Source of the DNA: Flavobacterium sp. SM15
Lineage (GTDB): Bacteria > Bacteroidota > Bacteroidia > Flavobacteriales > Flavobacteriaceae
Assembly: GCF_022012335.1 (NCBI RefSeq)
Contig: NZ_JAKLTO010000007.1
Location: 104,242 to 168,241 of the forward strand
DNA length: 64,000 nt
Direction: 5' to 3'
Part shown: positions 53,590 to 62,130 of the stretch, one piece after another
Numbering within the stretch: the first letter of the stretch is position 1
Layout: the number at the start of each line of letters is the position of its first letter
Program-made: the position numbers and the translations under genes
The notes under the pieces: generated by a model
Told to the model about the DNA's origin: nothing
Seen by the model: the letters and a program-made list of their open reading frames with translations, nothing else
Database searches by the model: none

Positions 53590-53597
53590 TATATTTG
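53590..53597 (+). promoter_or_regulatory. -7 promoter element of the beta-barrel gene at 53614
   Basis: TATATTTG, 16 nt before the ATG at 53614, just after the phosphatase stop. It supports the chosen start over a longer frame from 53533. Confidence 0.6.
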
Positions 53598-53613
53598 CAA
53601 AAAATTTGAAGCC

Positions 53614-54162
53614 ATGATAAAAAAAATTGCCCTATTGGGCCTTTTAGTAAGCGGAATGTTTTCTGCCCACGCACAAAGTAAAAACGAAGTAAAAGTAAAC
53701 TTCCTGAACACCATCGTGATCCAATCGGTAGAGGTTGGCTACGAGCACTTTATCGAAGACGGATTTTCCGTAGGCGGTGAGGTTTTCATCAACGACCGAT
53801 ATTCCTATTTCCCGGAGATCAAAAGTGAAGGGTACAAATTCAACACTAGCAGCATCGGATTGAACGCAAATTTCTATTTCAGTTCGAACAGTTCCGGCTA
53901 CTACATTTCTCCAATGTTAAAGTACCGTTTCGGTGATTTTGAGGAAAAAGAGACCGAGCCGGTAACACAAATCGAATACATCAAAAAAACCGACCTGGAC
54001 AGCTTTATTTTAGGCGTAGGGATGGGTTACAAATGGGTTTGGAGCGATCATTTTGCCTTTGCGCCGTATGCGAACATCAGCAGAAACTTCAGCGAGCAGG
54101 TGAACGATCGTTTCTTCGCCGTAGAACTGAATGCCGGAGTTAGTTTAGGATATCGTTTTTAA
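53614..54162 (+). CDS. Small outer-membrane beta-barrel-like protein
   Basis: 182 residues: signal peptide (SGMFSAHAQ), then alternating strands (VEVGYEHFIEDGFSVGGEVF, GLNANFYFSSNSSGYYI, SPMLKYRF) ending GVSLGYRF with a C-terminal Phe as expected of outer-membrane barrels. Probably an 8-strand porin-like or OmpA/OprF-type barrel. Function unknown. Confidence 0.82.
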   Translation: MIKKIALLGLLVSGMFSAHAQSKNEVKVNFLNTIVIQSVEVGYEHFIEDGFSVGGEVFINDRYSYFPEIKSEGYKFNTSSIGLNANFYFSSNSSGYYISPMLKYRFGDFEEKETEPVTQIEYIKKTDLDSFILGVGMGYKWVWSDHFAFAPYANISRNFSEQVNDRFFAVELNAGVSLGYRF

Positions 54163-54174
54163 TACCTTGAAAAG

Positions 54175-54747
54175 ATGAGCGTAATAGAGAAAAAATTAAA
54201 AGACCGCAGCGATTCCAAATGCGAATTGTGTAGCAACCCGCATGATTTACAAGTGTACAACATTCCTCCGGATCCTAAAGACACTTTGGAGACCAGCATT
54301 TTGGCTTGTAAAACCTGTGTAAACCAAATTGAAAATCCGGATACGATGGATACCAACCATTGGCGTTGTTTGAGCGACAGCATGTGGAACGAACATTTAC
54401 CGGTACAGATCGTTTCCTGGCGCATGCTGAGCCGTTTGAAACAACACGATTTACTGGAGATGATGTATTTAGACGAAGAAGCTTTGGAATGGGCAAAAGC
54501 CACCGGTGAAGGCGAGGAAGACGAAGGCAAAATCATTCACAAAGATTCCAATGGGAATATTTTACAGGATGGTGATTCTGTAGTATTAATTAAAGATTTG
54601 GATGTAAAAGGCGCTAATTTTACCGCAAAACGCGGAGCAGCTGTTCACAACATCAAATTGGTTTGGGACAACGCCGAACAGATTGAGGGAAGAGTTGAAG
54701 GACAGCATATTGTCATCCTTACCCAATATGTGAAGAAGACGAAGTAA
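54175..54747 (+). CDS. PhnA-domain protein
   Basis: 190 residues: zinc-ribbon-like cysteines CELC (16-19) and CKTC (near 45), with the C-terminal PhnA/YjdM domain from about residue 120 (IHKDSNGNILQDGDSVVLIKDLDVKGAN). The N-terminal 110 residues are an extra domain found in Bacteroidota. Not the phosphonoacetate hydrolase despite the name. Follows the barrel gene by 12 nt. Confidence 0.88.
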   Translation: MSVIEKKLKDRSDSKCELCSNPHDLQVYNIPPDPKDTLETSILACKTCVNQIENPDTMDTNHWRCLSDSMWNEHLPVQIVSWRMLSRLKQHDLLEMMYLDEEALEWAKATGEGEEDEGKIIHKDSNGNILQDGDSVVLIKDLDVKGANFTAKRGAAVHNIKLVWDNAEQIEGRVEGQHIVILTQYVKKTK

Positions 54748-54774
54748 TTAATTTACCATATAAGTCATAAAAGT

Positions 54775-54806
54775 AAAGCGATCTGAAATTTCAGATCGCT
54801 TTTTTA
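54775..54806 (+). terminator. Terminator after the phnA-like gene
   Basis: A perfect 28-nt palindrome (54775-54802, arms AAAGCGATCTGAAA and its complement) followed by T residues. Confidence 0.9.
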
Positions 54807-54830
54807 ATATATCCAACTATAAAACAAATA

Positions 54831-54859
54831 AAAAAGGGTTCAGCTAGTGAACCCTTTTT
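54831..54859 (-). terminator. Terminator of the aldehyde dehydrogenase gene (bidirectional shape)
   Basis: Stem AAAAAGGGTTCA / TGAACCCTTTTT (12 bp, 5-nt loop). Lies 47 nt past the minus-strand gene end at 54906. Confidence 0.9.
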
Positions 54860-54905
54860 AAAACTAAGTCTATAAAACTTATATGACTTATATGGTTATT
54901 TATGA

Positions 54906-56456
54906 TTAAAAATCAAATTTGATTCCTTGTGCCAACGGAAGTGCTGTTCCGTAGTTGATCGTGTTGGTTTGTCTTCTCATGTACGCTTTCCAAGCATCTG
55001 AACCCGACTCACGGCCACCACCGGTTTCTTTCTCACCTCCGAAAGCTCCACCGATTTCCGCTCCGGAAGTTCCGATGTTTACGTTGGCGATACCACAATC
55101 TGAACCGGCAGCAGAAAGGAACAACTCCATTTCTCTCATGTTGTTGGTAAAGATTGATGAGGATAATCCTTGCGGCACACCGTTTTGGATAGCAATTGCT
55201 TCCTCAATAGTACTGTATTTCATTACATATAATACTGGTGCAAACGTTTCATGCTGTACGATTTCAAATTCGTTTTTCGCTTCGATGATGCATGGTTTCA
55301 CGTAACATCCGCTTTCGTATCCTTCTCCTTCTAATACACCACCTTCTACGATTACACGTCCGCCTTCCGCTTTTGCTTTCTCAATTGCGTTTAGATAATC
55401 CTGAACCGCACCTTTATCGATAAGTGGACCTACGTGGTTGGTTTCATCTAAAGGATTTCCAATTTTCAACTGACCGTACGCACCTTTCAATACTTCTAAG
55501 GTTTTGTCGTAAACACTATCGTGAACGATTAAACGACGCGTTGAAGTACAACGTTGTCCTGCAGTTCCTACCGCTCCGAACACTGCTCCTACCAATACCA
55601 TTGATAAGTCTGAGTTTTCAGAAACGATGATCGCGTTGTTTCCTCCTAATTCCAAAATAGTGTTTCCGAAACGAGAAGCTACCACTTGAGATACGTGACG
55701 TCCGATTCTTGTAGAACCTGTGAACGATACTAAAGGAATACGCTTATCGTTGTTGATTAAATCTCCCGATTCGTTTCCAACCACTAAACAGCTTAATCCT
55801 TCCGGTAAATTATTTCTTTCTAATACGCTTTGGATGATGTTCTGACAAGCTACCGCACACAAAGGTGTTTTTGAACTTGGTTTCCAGATGCAAACGTCTC
55901 CACAGATCCAAGCGATCATCGAATTCCAAGACCATACCGCTACCGGGAAGTTAAACGCAGAAATGATTCCTACGATCCCGAACGGATGCCATTGCTCGTA
56001 CATTCTGTGCATTGGACGCTCTGAGTGCATGGTAAGTCCGTGTAATTGACGGGAAAGACCTACTGCGAAATCACAGATGTCGATCATTTCCTGAACCTCT
56101 CCTAAACCTTCCTGGTAGGATTTTCCCATTTCGTAAGAAACCAATTTTCCAAGTGCTTCTTTATTTTTTCTAAGTTCCTCTCCCATTTGGCGAACAATTT
56201 CACCACGTTTTGGAGCCGGAACCAAACGCCAAGTTTTGAACGCTTCTTCTGCCGCGCTCATCGCTTTTTCGTAATCTTCTTTTGTCGCAGATTTTACTCT
56301 TCCAATCAATTCACCGGTTGCCGGAGAATACGATTCGATGATTTTTCCGTTAGAGAACCAGTTTTTACCGGTTGATGCTCCTTCATTTATTTCTTTTAAG
56401 CCAAGTTGCTGCAAGGCTTCCTGAATACCAAATTGGTCTACTGCAGTTGTTGCCAT
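54906..56456 (-). CDS. ALDH7-type aldehyde dehydrogenase
   Basis: NAD-dependent oxidation of semialdehydes; closest in pattern to alpha-aminoadipic semialdehyde dehydrogenase (ALDH7A1/AmaB), which ends lysine or pipecolate breakdown. 516 residues: PFGIVGIISAFNFPVAVWSWNS, glutamate base in LELGGNN (Glu269), nucleophile in GQRCTSTRR (Cys303) and EIGGAFGGEKETGGGRESGSD near the end. The gene for 3-hydroxyanthranilate dioxygenase lies upstream, but the ALDH7 type does not prove a link to that pathway. Confidence 0.92.
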   Translation of the reverse strand: MATTAVDQFGIQEALQQLGLKEINEGASTGKNWFSNGKIIESYSPATGELIGRVKSATKEDYEKAMSAAEEAFKTWRLVPAPKRGEIVRQMGEELRKNKEALGKLVSYEMGKSYQEGLGEVQEMIDICDFAVGLSRQLHGLTMHSERPMHRMYEQWHPFGIVGIISAFNFPVAVWSWNSMIAWICGDVCIWKPSSKTPLCAVACQNIIQSVLERNNLPEGLSCLVVGNESGDLINNDKRIPLVSFTGSTRIGRHVSQVVASRFGNTILELGGNNAIIVSENSDLSMVLVGAVFGAVGTAGQRCTSTRRLIVHDSVYDKTLEVLKGAYGQLKIGNPLDETNHVGPLIDKGAVQDYLNAIEKAKAEGGRVIVEGGVLEGEGYESGCYVKPCIIEAKNEFEIVQHETFAPVLYVMKYSTIEEAIAIQNGVPQGLSSSIFTNNMREMELFLSAAGSDCGIANVNIGTSGAEIGGAFGGEKETGGGRESGSDAWKAYMRRQTNTINYGTALPLAQGIKFDF

Positions 56457-56491
56457 TATTAAAGTTTAATTCGTTTTTTTATAAATTTTTG

Positions 56492-56499
56492 CAAAGTTA
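56492..56499 (-). promoter_or_regulatory. -7 promoter element of the aldehyde dehydrogenase gene
   Basis: TAACTTTG on the minus strand, 35 nt before the ATG at 56456. Suggests transcription separate from the upstream dioxygenase gene. Confidence 0.5.
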
Positions 56500-56562
56500 G
56501 TCTTTTTTGTTAAATCGATAACACACTACCACGTTAAAACTAACCTAAAGAAAATCAAAAGG

Positions 56563-57108
56563 TTAACTTTCGTATTTAGCGGTAAATCTCGGATCGGTTT
56601 GCATCACGGTACCACATTCGGTACAAGTTCGCAATTCTTCCGAATTGTAAAAGTGCTGAAAATGAGGCAGAAAATCGTTTTCGATATCGTGCAATTCAAA
56701 ATACACTTCATATAATTTATGGTTGCACTGTTCGCAGTGCCAAAGCAAACCGTCGGTATAGCCTTTTCCGGCTCTTTTGCGTTCGATTACCAAACCTATA
56801 GACCCTTCGCTGCGTACCGGAGAATGCGGCACGCGGGCAGGGTGCAGGTACATATCCCCCGCTTTGAGTTCCATTTCTTTTCGCTCACCTGCTTCCTGAA
56901 TTACGACCTTGATGGTTCCCTCCAACTGGTAAAATAGTTCTTCGGTTTCGTTGTAATGGTAATCTTTTCTTGCGTTTGGACCGGCCACAATCATTACGAT
57001 ATAGTCGTCGGATTCCATATAAAGATTTTTATTCCCTACCGGTGGTTTTAAAAGATGGCGGTTCTCTTCAATCCATTGGATAAGGTTAAACGGTTTTAAA
57101 ATACTCAT
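56563..57108 (-). CDS. 3-hydroxyanthranilate 3,4-dioxygenase
   Basis: Ring-opening iron dioxygenase of the kynurenine (tryptophan) pathway, leading to quinolinate and NAD or to catabolism. 181 residues: cupin iron ligands His51, Glu57 (HYNETEE) and His95 (ARVPHSP), plus two CXXC pairs (CEQC 125-128, CTEC 162-165) that form a rubredoxin-like iron site in bacterial enzymes. Other kynurenine genes are not in the window. Confidence 0.96.
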   Translation of the reverse strand: MSILKPFNLIQWIEENRHLLKPPVGNKNLYMESDDYIVMIVAGPNARKDYHYNETEELFYQLEGTIKVVIQEAGERKEMELKAGDMYLHPARVPHSPVRSEGSIGLVIERKRAGKGYTDGLLWHCEQCNHKLYEVYFELHDIENDFLPHFQHFYNSEELRTCTECGTVMQTDPRFTAKYES

Positions 57109-57142
57109 GATCTTAATGTTTTGCTCCGCTAATTTACAAAAT

Positions 57143-57170
57143 AAAAAAAGGCCGGCTTAGCGCCGACCTT
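57143..57170 (-). terminator. Terminator of the endonuclease/exonuclease/phosphatase gene
   Basis: On the minus strand GGTCGGC pairs with GCCGGCC (one G-U; arms 57162-57168 and 57150-57156, 5-nt loop), followed by seven T. It starts a few bases past the stop at 57176. Confidence 0.88.
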
Positions 57171-57175
57171 AAATA

Positions 57176-58276
57176 TTATTTTACTTCTTTGATCAGATAG
57201 ATGTACACCGGAAAGTGGTCGCTGAAACCAACTTCTCCGTTCGAGTTACGAAGCGGATATCCTTTGTACTGCCCAGTTTTCTGAACCAAGAATGGTTTGT
57301 TGTACACTCCAGCTTTCCAATACCTCCAAGAAGAATAATCGTTACGGATCAAAGGCTCGGACACCATGATAATGTCGAACAAATCCCAAGCATCACGGTA
57401 GGCTAAAGTTCCGATTCCTTCTTCAGCCATTTTTTGCATTGGATTGTAGATTCCTAAAGGCTTTACGTCTTCCTTTCTTCCTTTGGCACCTACTTCCACT
57501 TTAACACTGTTGTTAAAACTTCCGTCGTTCAAATCTCCCATGGAAATAATTTTTGCATTCGGATTAATCGCGTATAATGAATCAATTATTTTACGGTTTA
57601 ATCTTCCAGCAGCCTCACGATTTGGACTACTTTTTTTCTCCCCTCCTGAACGCGATGGCCAGTGGTTTACAATCACATTAACTTCCTCACCATCCAGCAA
57701 TCCGGTAACCAGCAATTGATCACGAGTATAGATACGCTTAGTAGTTTTATCAAGGTTTACGTTTTCTTCCTTGTCTTCGTCTTCTCCTTTTTTATCCTTT
57801 TTACCTGTTTCTTTTTCATAAATCAACAGTGGAATGTTTTTGTAACTTAAAGGCTGAAAATGCTTCTTTTTGTATAAAAGCGCCACATCAATTCCTCTTT
57901 TATCCGGTGAATCAAAATGTATGATTCCGTAACCTTTCTCGGCCATTCCTGGATGCTTTACCAAATCTTCCAAAACCCCACGGTTTTCGATTTCACATCC
58001 TCCAATTAAAACCGGAGATTCTTTTTGGGCTTCGCTGGTACCCAATTCTGAAAGAACACGACTTAAATTGTCTAGTTTTTTCTTGTATTTTTTTCCTGTC
58101 CAGTTTTGAGCCCCATCCGGAAGCCATTCTTCGTCTAAATTAGGACCATTAATGGTGTCGAACAAGTTCTCAAAATTGTAAAAACCAACGGTGTGCACCA
58201 TGAATTTTTTCTGCTGAGCCGACAAAGGCGCTAACGCGAAAAACAATGCAACTAAAAGGATTACCTTCTTTTTCAT
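57176..58276 (-). CDS. Secreted endonuclease/exonuclease/phosphatase-family protein
   Basis: 366 residues from the ATG at 58274-58276: signal peptide (APLSAQ) and the EEP fold (DNase I/inositol phosphatase type). Motifs: YNFENLFDT (Asn/Glu near the start), GGCEIENR, VNHWPSR (His), SMGDLND and SDHFPVYIY. A charged insert (KETGKKDKKGEDEDKEE) lies mid-domain. With its signal peptide it is likely periplasmic or secreted and cleaves phosphodiesters, possibly DNA or RNA; the substrate is unproven. It is divergent from the TonB receptor operon. Confidence 0.88.
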   Translation of the reverse strand: MKKKVILLVALFFALAPLSAQQKKFMVHTVGFYNFENLFDTINGPNLDEEWLPDGAQNWTGKKYKKKLDNLSRVLSELGTSEAQKESPVLIGGCEIENRGVLEDLVKHPGMAEKGYGIIHFDSPDKRGIDVALLYKKKHFQPLSYKNIPLLIYEKETGKKDKKGEDEDKEENVNLDKTTKRIYTRDQLLVTGLLDGEEVNVIVNHWPSRSGGEKKSSPNREAAGRLNRKIIDSLYAINPNAKIISMGDLNDGSFNNSVKVEVGAKGRKEDVKPLGIYNPMQKMAEEGIGTLAYRDAWDLFDIIMVSEPLIRNDYSSWRYWKAGVYNKPFLVQKTGQYKGYPLRNSNGEVGFSDHFPVYIYLIKEVK

Positions 58277-58674
58277 ATTTATCAATTAGGTGTTTTTAAA
58301 CATAATATCTTGTTGAATAAAACAACACAAATACCAAACCAAAAACAAGATAAAGGGACAATTTTCTCATTTTTGGGGCAACAAATGTAAAATAATATTG
58401 GTAAAAACCGCTCTTATTTTGATTAATTAATTCTTAACCTGTCTCATAAAAGGACATTTTCCTATAAAATACAACTAATACTTTGAAAAACAAAGATTTA
58501 AACTTTTTATTTTAGTTATATTTTTGGCAATTGTTCGATTTTTATATTAACTTAGGATTAAGTTTCACAAAAATTTCTAAGGCATAGTATTGTTTGTTGT
58601 GGTAATTCATGTAAATTTGCGCCCCTTTGTTATCTTATTGATTAATAAACAGGGATTTAACTTTAATCTTTTAT
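58277..58674. other. 398-nt divergent regulatory region
   Basis: AT-rich control region between the EEP gene and the TonB receptor gene. Exact TAnnTTTG elements occur at 58382-58389 (minus, TACATTTG), 58519-58526 (plus, TATTTTTG) and 58612-58619 (plus). No riboswitch or gene seen. The 55-nt distance from the last element to the receptor ATG leaves room for a 5' leader. Confidence 0.5.
58590..58619 (+). promoter_or_regulatory. Full Bacteroidota promoter (-33/-7) of the TonB receptor operon
   Basis: TTG at 58590-58592, a 19-nt spacer, then TAAATTTG at 58612-58619. This is the best match to the two-part Bacteroidota promoter in the window. Confidence 0.65.
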
Positions 58675-61494
58675 ATGAAAAAACTTGTAATTTGTACCTT
58701 ACTTGTAATGCAAGTCGTTTTTGCTTGGGCACAACAAAACCCGGCTTTGAAAGGAAAGGTTGTGGATTCAAAATCACAAAAACCATTACGAAATGTGGTG
58801 GCCACCATCCAAAGCACAAACCAGTCAACCCTGACTAATGCTTTGGGAGAATTCGTTTTCACGGCAGCACCAGAAGGAAACCAGTCTGTTCAAATTAGCA
58901 GCACGGGTTATTCCGCACAAACTTTTGCAATTGAAATCAAAAAAGGGGAAACCCTGGATTTGGGTGTGGTTGTTTTAGAAGAAGACATCACTTCCGAACA
59001 ACAAATGAGCTTGGTTACCATTACTGAAAACGATTTGGGTGATGATAACAGTGGTTCAGAAAGCACCTCCGGCCTATTGCAGGCTTCAAGAGATGCGTAC
59101 CAACAAGCAGCGGCTTTCAACTGGGGTCAGGCACGTTTCCGTATTCGCGGTTTAGACAACGCATACGGGACCACCATGATTAACGGTATCGCAATGAACA
59201 AGATTTACGATGGAAGACCACAATGGAGTAACTGGGGTGGACTTAACGATGCAACCCGTAACCAAGAATTTACAATGGGTTCTGCTCCATCAGATTATAC
59301 TTTCGGGGGTGCTTTAGGTACTCAGGAAATCAATACCCGTGCTTCTTTTTATAGACCGGGATCCAGAGTTTCATTCTCAGGAACCAACACCAATTACAGC
59401 TGGAGAGCTATGGGAACCCATGCTTCCGGTATGAACAAAAAAGGTTGGGCGTTTGTTGTTTCAGGATCAAGAAGATGGGCAGAAGAAGGCTTTTTTGAAG
59501 GAACCGACTACTCGGCAAACTCTTTATTTGCAAGTGTTGAGAAAAAAATCAACGATAAACACAGCTTAAACTTTACTTCGTTCTACGCTCAGAACAGCAG
59601 AGGAAAAACCTCTCCGAACACTAAAGAGGTAAACGATTTAAAAGGATTCAAATACAACTCTTATTGGGGATGGCAAGACGGGAAGAAAAGAAATTCTCGT
59701 GACAAAGACATTCAGGAACCAATGATGATGTTAAGTCATTACTGGAAAATCAATACGAAAAACTCATTAAACACCAACGTAGCATTCCAAACAGGATCAA
59801 TTGGTAACTCAAGATTAGACTACCAAATGGCTAACAATCCGGATCCTACGTACTATAAAAACTTACCTAGTTACTACTACAATTCTCCTAGTTACTATGT
59901 TCAGACAGGAGTTGACGGAAGTGGTAACCCGATTTTTGCCAACCCAATGGCAGACTTAGCCCGTGCTAATTTCCAAGCTGACGGTCAAATCAACTGGAGC
60001 TCAATGTACGACCAGAACCGCAGAACCGGAAAAAGCGTTTACGCGTTATACGAAGACCGAACAGACGATACTCAAATCACGGCAAACAGTATTTTAACTT
60101 CTGAATTATCGGATAACATCAGCTTGAATGCGGCGGTTAACTTCAAAAAACTAAAATCGCACAACTTCCAAAACATGTTGGATTTATTAGGCGGTAACTA
60201 CTTTGTAGACATCGATCCGTTCTATACCGGAAATGCTTCTCAGTCGGATTTGAACAACCCGAACCGTATGATTAAAGAAGGAGATACTTACGGGTACAAC
60301 TACAATTTATTTGCTACGGTAATTGATGGATTCACACAATTCAAATTCAACTACAAAAAAGCGGATTTCTATTTAGCACAATCCTTTTCACGTTCAGAAT
60401 ACCAAAGAGAAGGTTTATACAGAAACGGTATCTACTTGAACAACTCTTTTGGAAAAAGCGACAGGTTAACTTACGAGAACTTTGGGTTTAAAGGAGGTTT
60501 AACATATAAGATCACTGGAAACCACTTGTTGAACTTCAACGGAATGTACATGACTAAAGCGCCAACGATGAGAAACGTATTCTCTAATGCGCGCATCAAC
60601 AACAACACTACTGAAGACATTGACAGCGAAAGAATTTTTAGTGCCGATGCAAGTTATATCTTGAGAACTCCAAAAATTAAAGCACGTTTAACCGGTTTTA
60701 TGTCTAAAATCCAAAATGCAGCAGACTTATCGTTCTTCTACGCTGAAGATTTATTCGACGCAGATGCAGTTGGTTCCGGAAACGAAGACTCATTCATTAG
60801 TGAATTGGTTACGGGAATGGACAAGAGAAACATCGGTGCAGAATTAGGTATTGAGTACAATGTGACTTCAACCATTAAAGCAACTGCAGCGGCTTCTTAC
60901 GGGCAGTACATCTACAGCAACAATCCTCATTTAAGAGTTAACGACGATGCTCAGGCTACAGCAACCAACACAAATCCTTTGACGGATTTTGGTAAAACGT
61001 ATTTGAAAGGATACAGACAATCCGGTATGCCACAACAAGCTTACACTTTTGGATTGGAGTATAGAGACCCTAACTTCTGGTGGATTGGAGCTAACGTAAA
61101 CTATTTAGCAGACAACTATTTGGATGTTTCTAATATTTTAAGAACGGACAACTTTACCATCGACGGTACCACAGGAATTTCTTTTGAAGGAGCTTCTGAA
61201 ACTAACGTAAGAAGGGTATTAAGACAAGAGAAATTCGACCCGTTCACGTTACTTAACCTTACAGGGGGTAAATCATGGAGAATCAGCAGCAAAAACAGAA
61301 ACATCATTGGTTTCTTTGCCTCTATGAACAACGTTTTAGATGTAAAATACAAAACAGGTGGTTTCGAACAGTCAAGAAAAGCAACGTATCCTAATTATAC
61401 TGCGGATTATGCAAACGGAACCCCATCATTTGGCTCTAAATATTTCTACGGATACGGAAGAACGTTCTTCGTAAACGTTTACATTAACTTCTAA
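58675..61494 (+). CDS. TonB-dependent outer-membrane receptor with N-terminal regulatory-like domain
   Basis: 939 residues: signal peptide (VFAWAQ), CarboxypepD_reg-like domain (about 22-105, LKGKVVDSKSQKPLRNV), plug domain (about 125-240, ARFRIRGLDNAYGTTMINGI) and a 22-strand barrel ending FVNVYINF. Imports a bound ligand with TonB energy. It lacks clear SusC hallmarks and is not paired with a SusD-like gene; instead two lipoproteins follow at 10 and 8 nt spacing. Confidence 0.93.
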   Translation: MKKLVICTLLVMQVVFAWAQQNPALKGKVVDSKSQKPLRNVVATIQSTNQSTLTNALGEFVFTAAPEGNQSVQISSTGYSAQTFAIEIKKGETLDLGVVVLEEDITSEQQMSLVTITENDLGDDNSGSESTSGLLQASRDAYQQAAAFNWGQARFRIRGLDNAYGTTMINGIAMNKIYDGRPQWSNWGGLNDATRNQEFTMGSAPSDYTFGGALGTQEINTRASFYRPGSRVSFSGTNTNYSWRAMGTHASGMNKKGWAFVVSGSRRWAEEGFFEGTDYSANSLFASVEKKINDKHSLNFTSFYAQNSRGKTSPNTKEVNDLKGFKYNSYWGWQDGKKRNSRDKDIQEPMMMLSHYWKINTKNSLNTNVAFQTGSIGNSRLDYQMANNPDPTYYKNLPSYYYNSPSYYVQTGVDGSGNPIFANPMADLARANFQADGQINWSSMYDQNRRTGKSVYALYEDRTDDTQITANSILTSELSDNISLNAAVNFKKLKSHNFQNMLDLLGGNYFVDIDPFYTGNASQSDLNNPNRMIKEGDTYGYNYNLFATVIDGFTQFKFNYKKADFYLAQSFSRSEYQREGLYRNGIYLNNSFGKSDRLTYENFGFKGGLTYKITGNHLLNFNGMYMTKAPTMRNVFSNARINNNTTEDIDSERIFSADASYILRTPKIKARLTGFMSKIQNAADLSFFYAEDLFDADAVGSGNEDSFISELVTGMDKRNIGAELGIEYNVTSTIKATAAASYGQYIYSNNPHLRVNDDAQATATNTNPLTDFGKTYLKGYRQSGMPQQAYTFGLEYRDPNFWWIGANVNYLADNYLDVSNILRTDNFTIDGTTGISFEGASETNVRRVLRQEKFDPFTLLNLTGGKSWRISSKNRNIIGFFASMNNVLDVKYKTGGFEQSRKATYPNYTADYANGTPSFGSKYFYGYGRTFFVNVYINF

Positions 61495-61504
61495 TTCAAC
61501 TACT

Positions 61505-62122
61505 ATGAAAAAGATATTTTTAAAATCCGTTTTCTTGCTTTCGGTATCGGCACTTTCAGTTAGCTGTACCAAAGAGGATGATTTTGATATTCCAACGGTA
61601 ATCAATCCATTTTTTAAAGAAGACTTCCAAACTGCTGTTGACAATACTGATTTAGACATCTTGGGCTGGACCAACTTTGCAGAAGCAGGTACAAAAAAAT
61701 GGAAAGAGGAAGTGTTCGATGGTAATGGCTATGCTGAATTCAGTGCATATAACTCAGGATCTGCCATCAATAAAGCATGGTTGATTTCTCCAGTTGTAAA
61801 TATGGATACTTTTGCTAACGAGCGTTTAACCTTTAGAGTGGCTCAACACCACTTGGATGTAGATTCTCCAGACAATTCCCTACAGGTTTTAATCTCAACG
61901 GATTATGATGGAACTAATGTAACTGCTGCAACTTGGACAGCGCTTAATGCAAATATTCCAACCAAAAGCGCTTCTTGGTATGAATTTGCTACATCAGTAA
62001 TTGATCTTTCCTCATATACAGGAAATGTGCATATCGCTTTTAAATTTACTGGCTCAGGTACAAACACAACGTTGGACGGAGCATTTCAGGTAGACAATGT
62101 CTTTATTTACAACGAAAAATAA
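61505..62122 (+). CDS. Choice-of-anchor J surface lipoprotein
   Basis: 205 residues: lipoprotein signal with Cys after SVS, then KEDDFD, which fits the acidic lipoprotein export signal that puts lipoproteins on the Bacteroidota cell surface. The mature part is a jelly-roll domain (choice-of-anchor J type, FKEDFQTAVDNTDLDILGW to AFQVDNVFIYNE). Likely ligand-binding partner of the TonB receptor. Confidence 0.87.
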   Translation: MKKIFLKSVFLLSVSALSVSCTKEDDFDIPTVINPFFKEDFQTAVDNTDLDILGWTNFAEAGTKKWKEEVFDGNGYAEFSAYNSGSAINKAWLISPVVNMDTFANERLTFRVAQHHLDVDSPDNSLQVLISTDYDGTNVTAATWTALNANIPTKSASWYEFATSVIDLSSYTGNVHIAFKFTGSGTNTTLDGAFQVDNVFIYNEK

Positions 62123-62130
62123 AAAGAGCT

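Larger units (their letters stand above)
54756..54895. repeat. 14-bp inverted repeat enclosing two terminators
   Basis: CCATATAAGTCATA (54756-54769) is repeated in inverted form as TATGACTTATATGG (54882-54895), with 112 bp between holding both terminators. Confidence 0.65.

Noticed and set aside
54175..54747. Phosphonoacetate hydrolase from the name PhnA
   Set aside because: The PhnA/YjdM domain is a small zinc-ribbon protein unrelated to the hydrolase; no phosphonate genes nearby.
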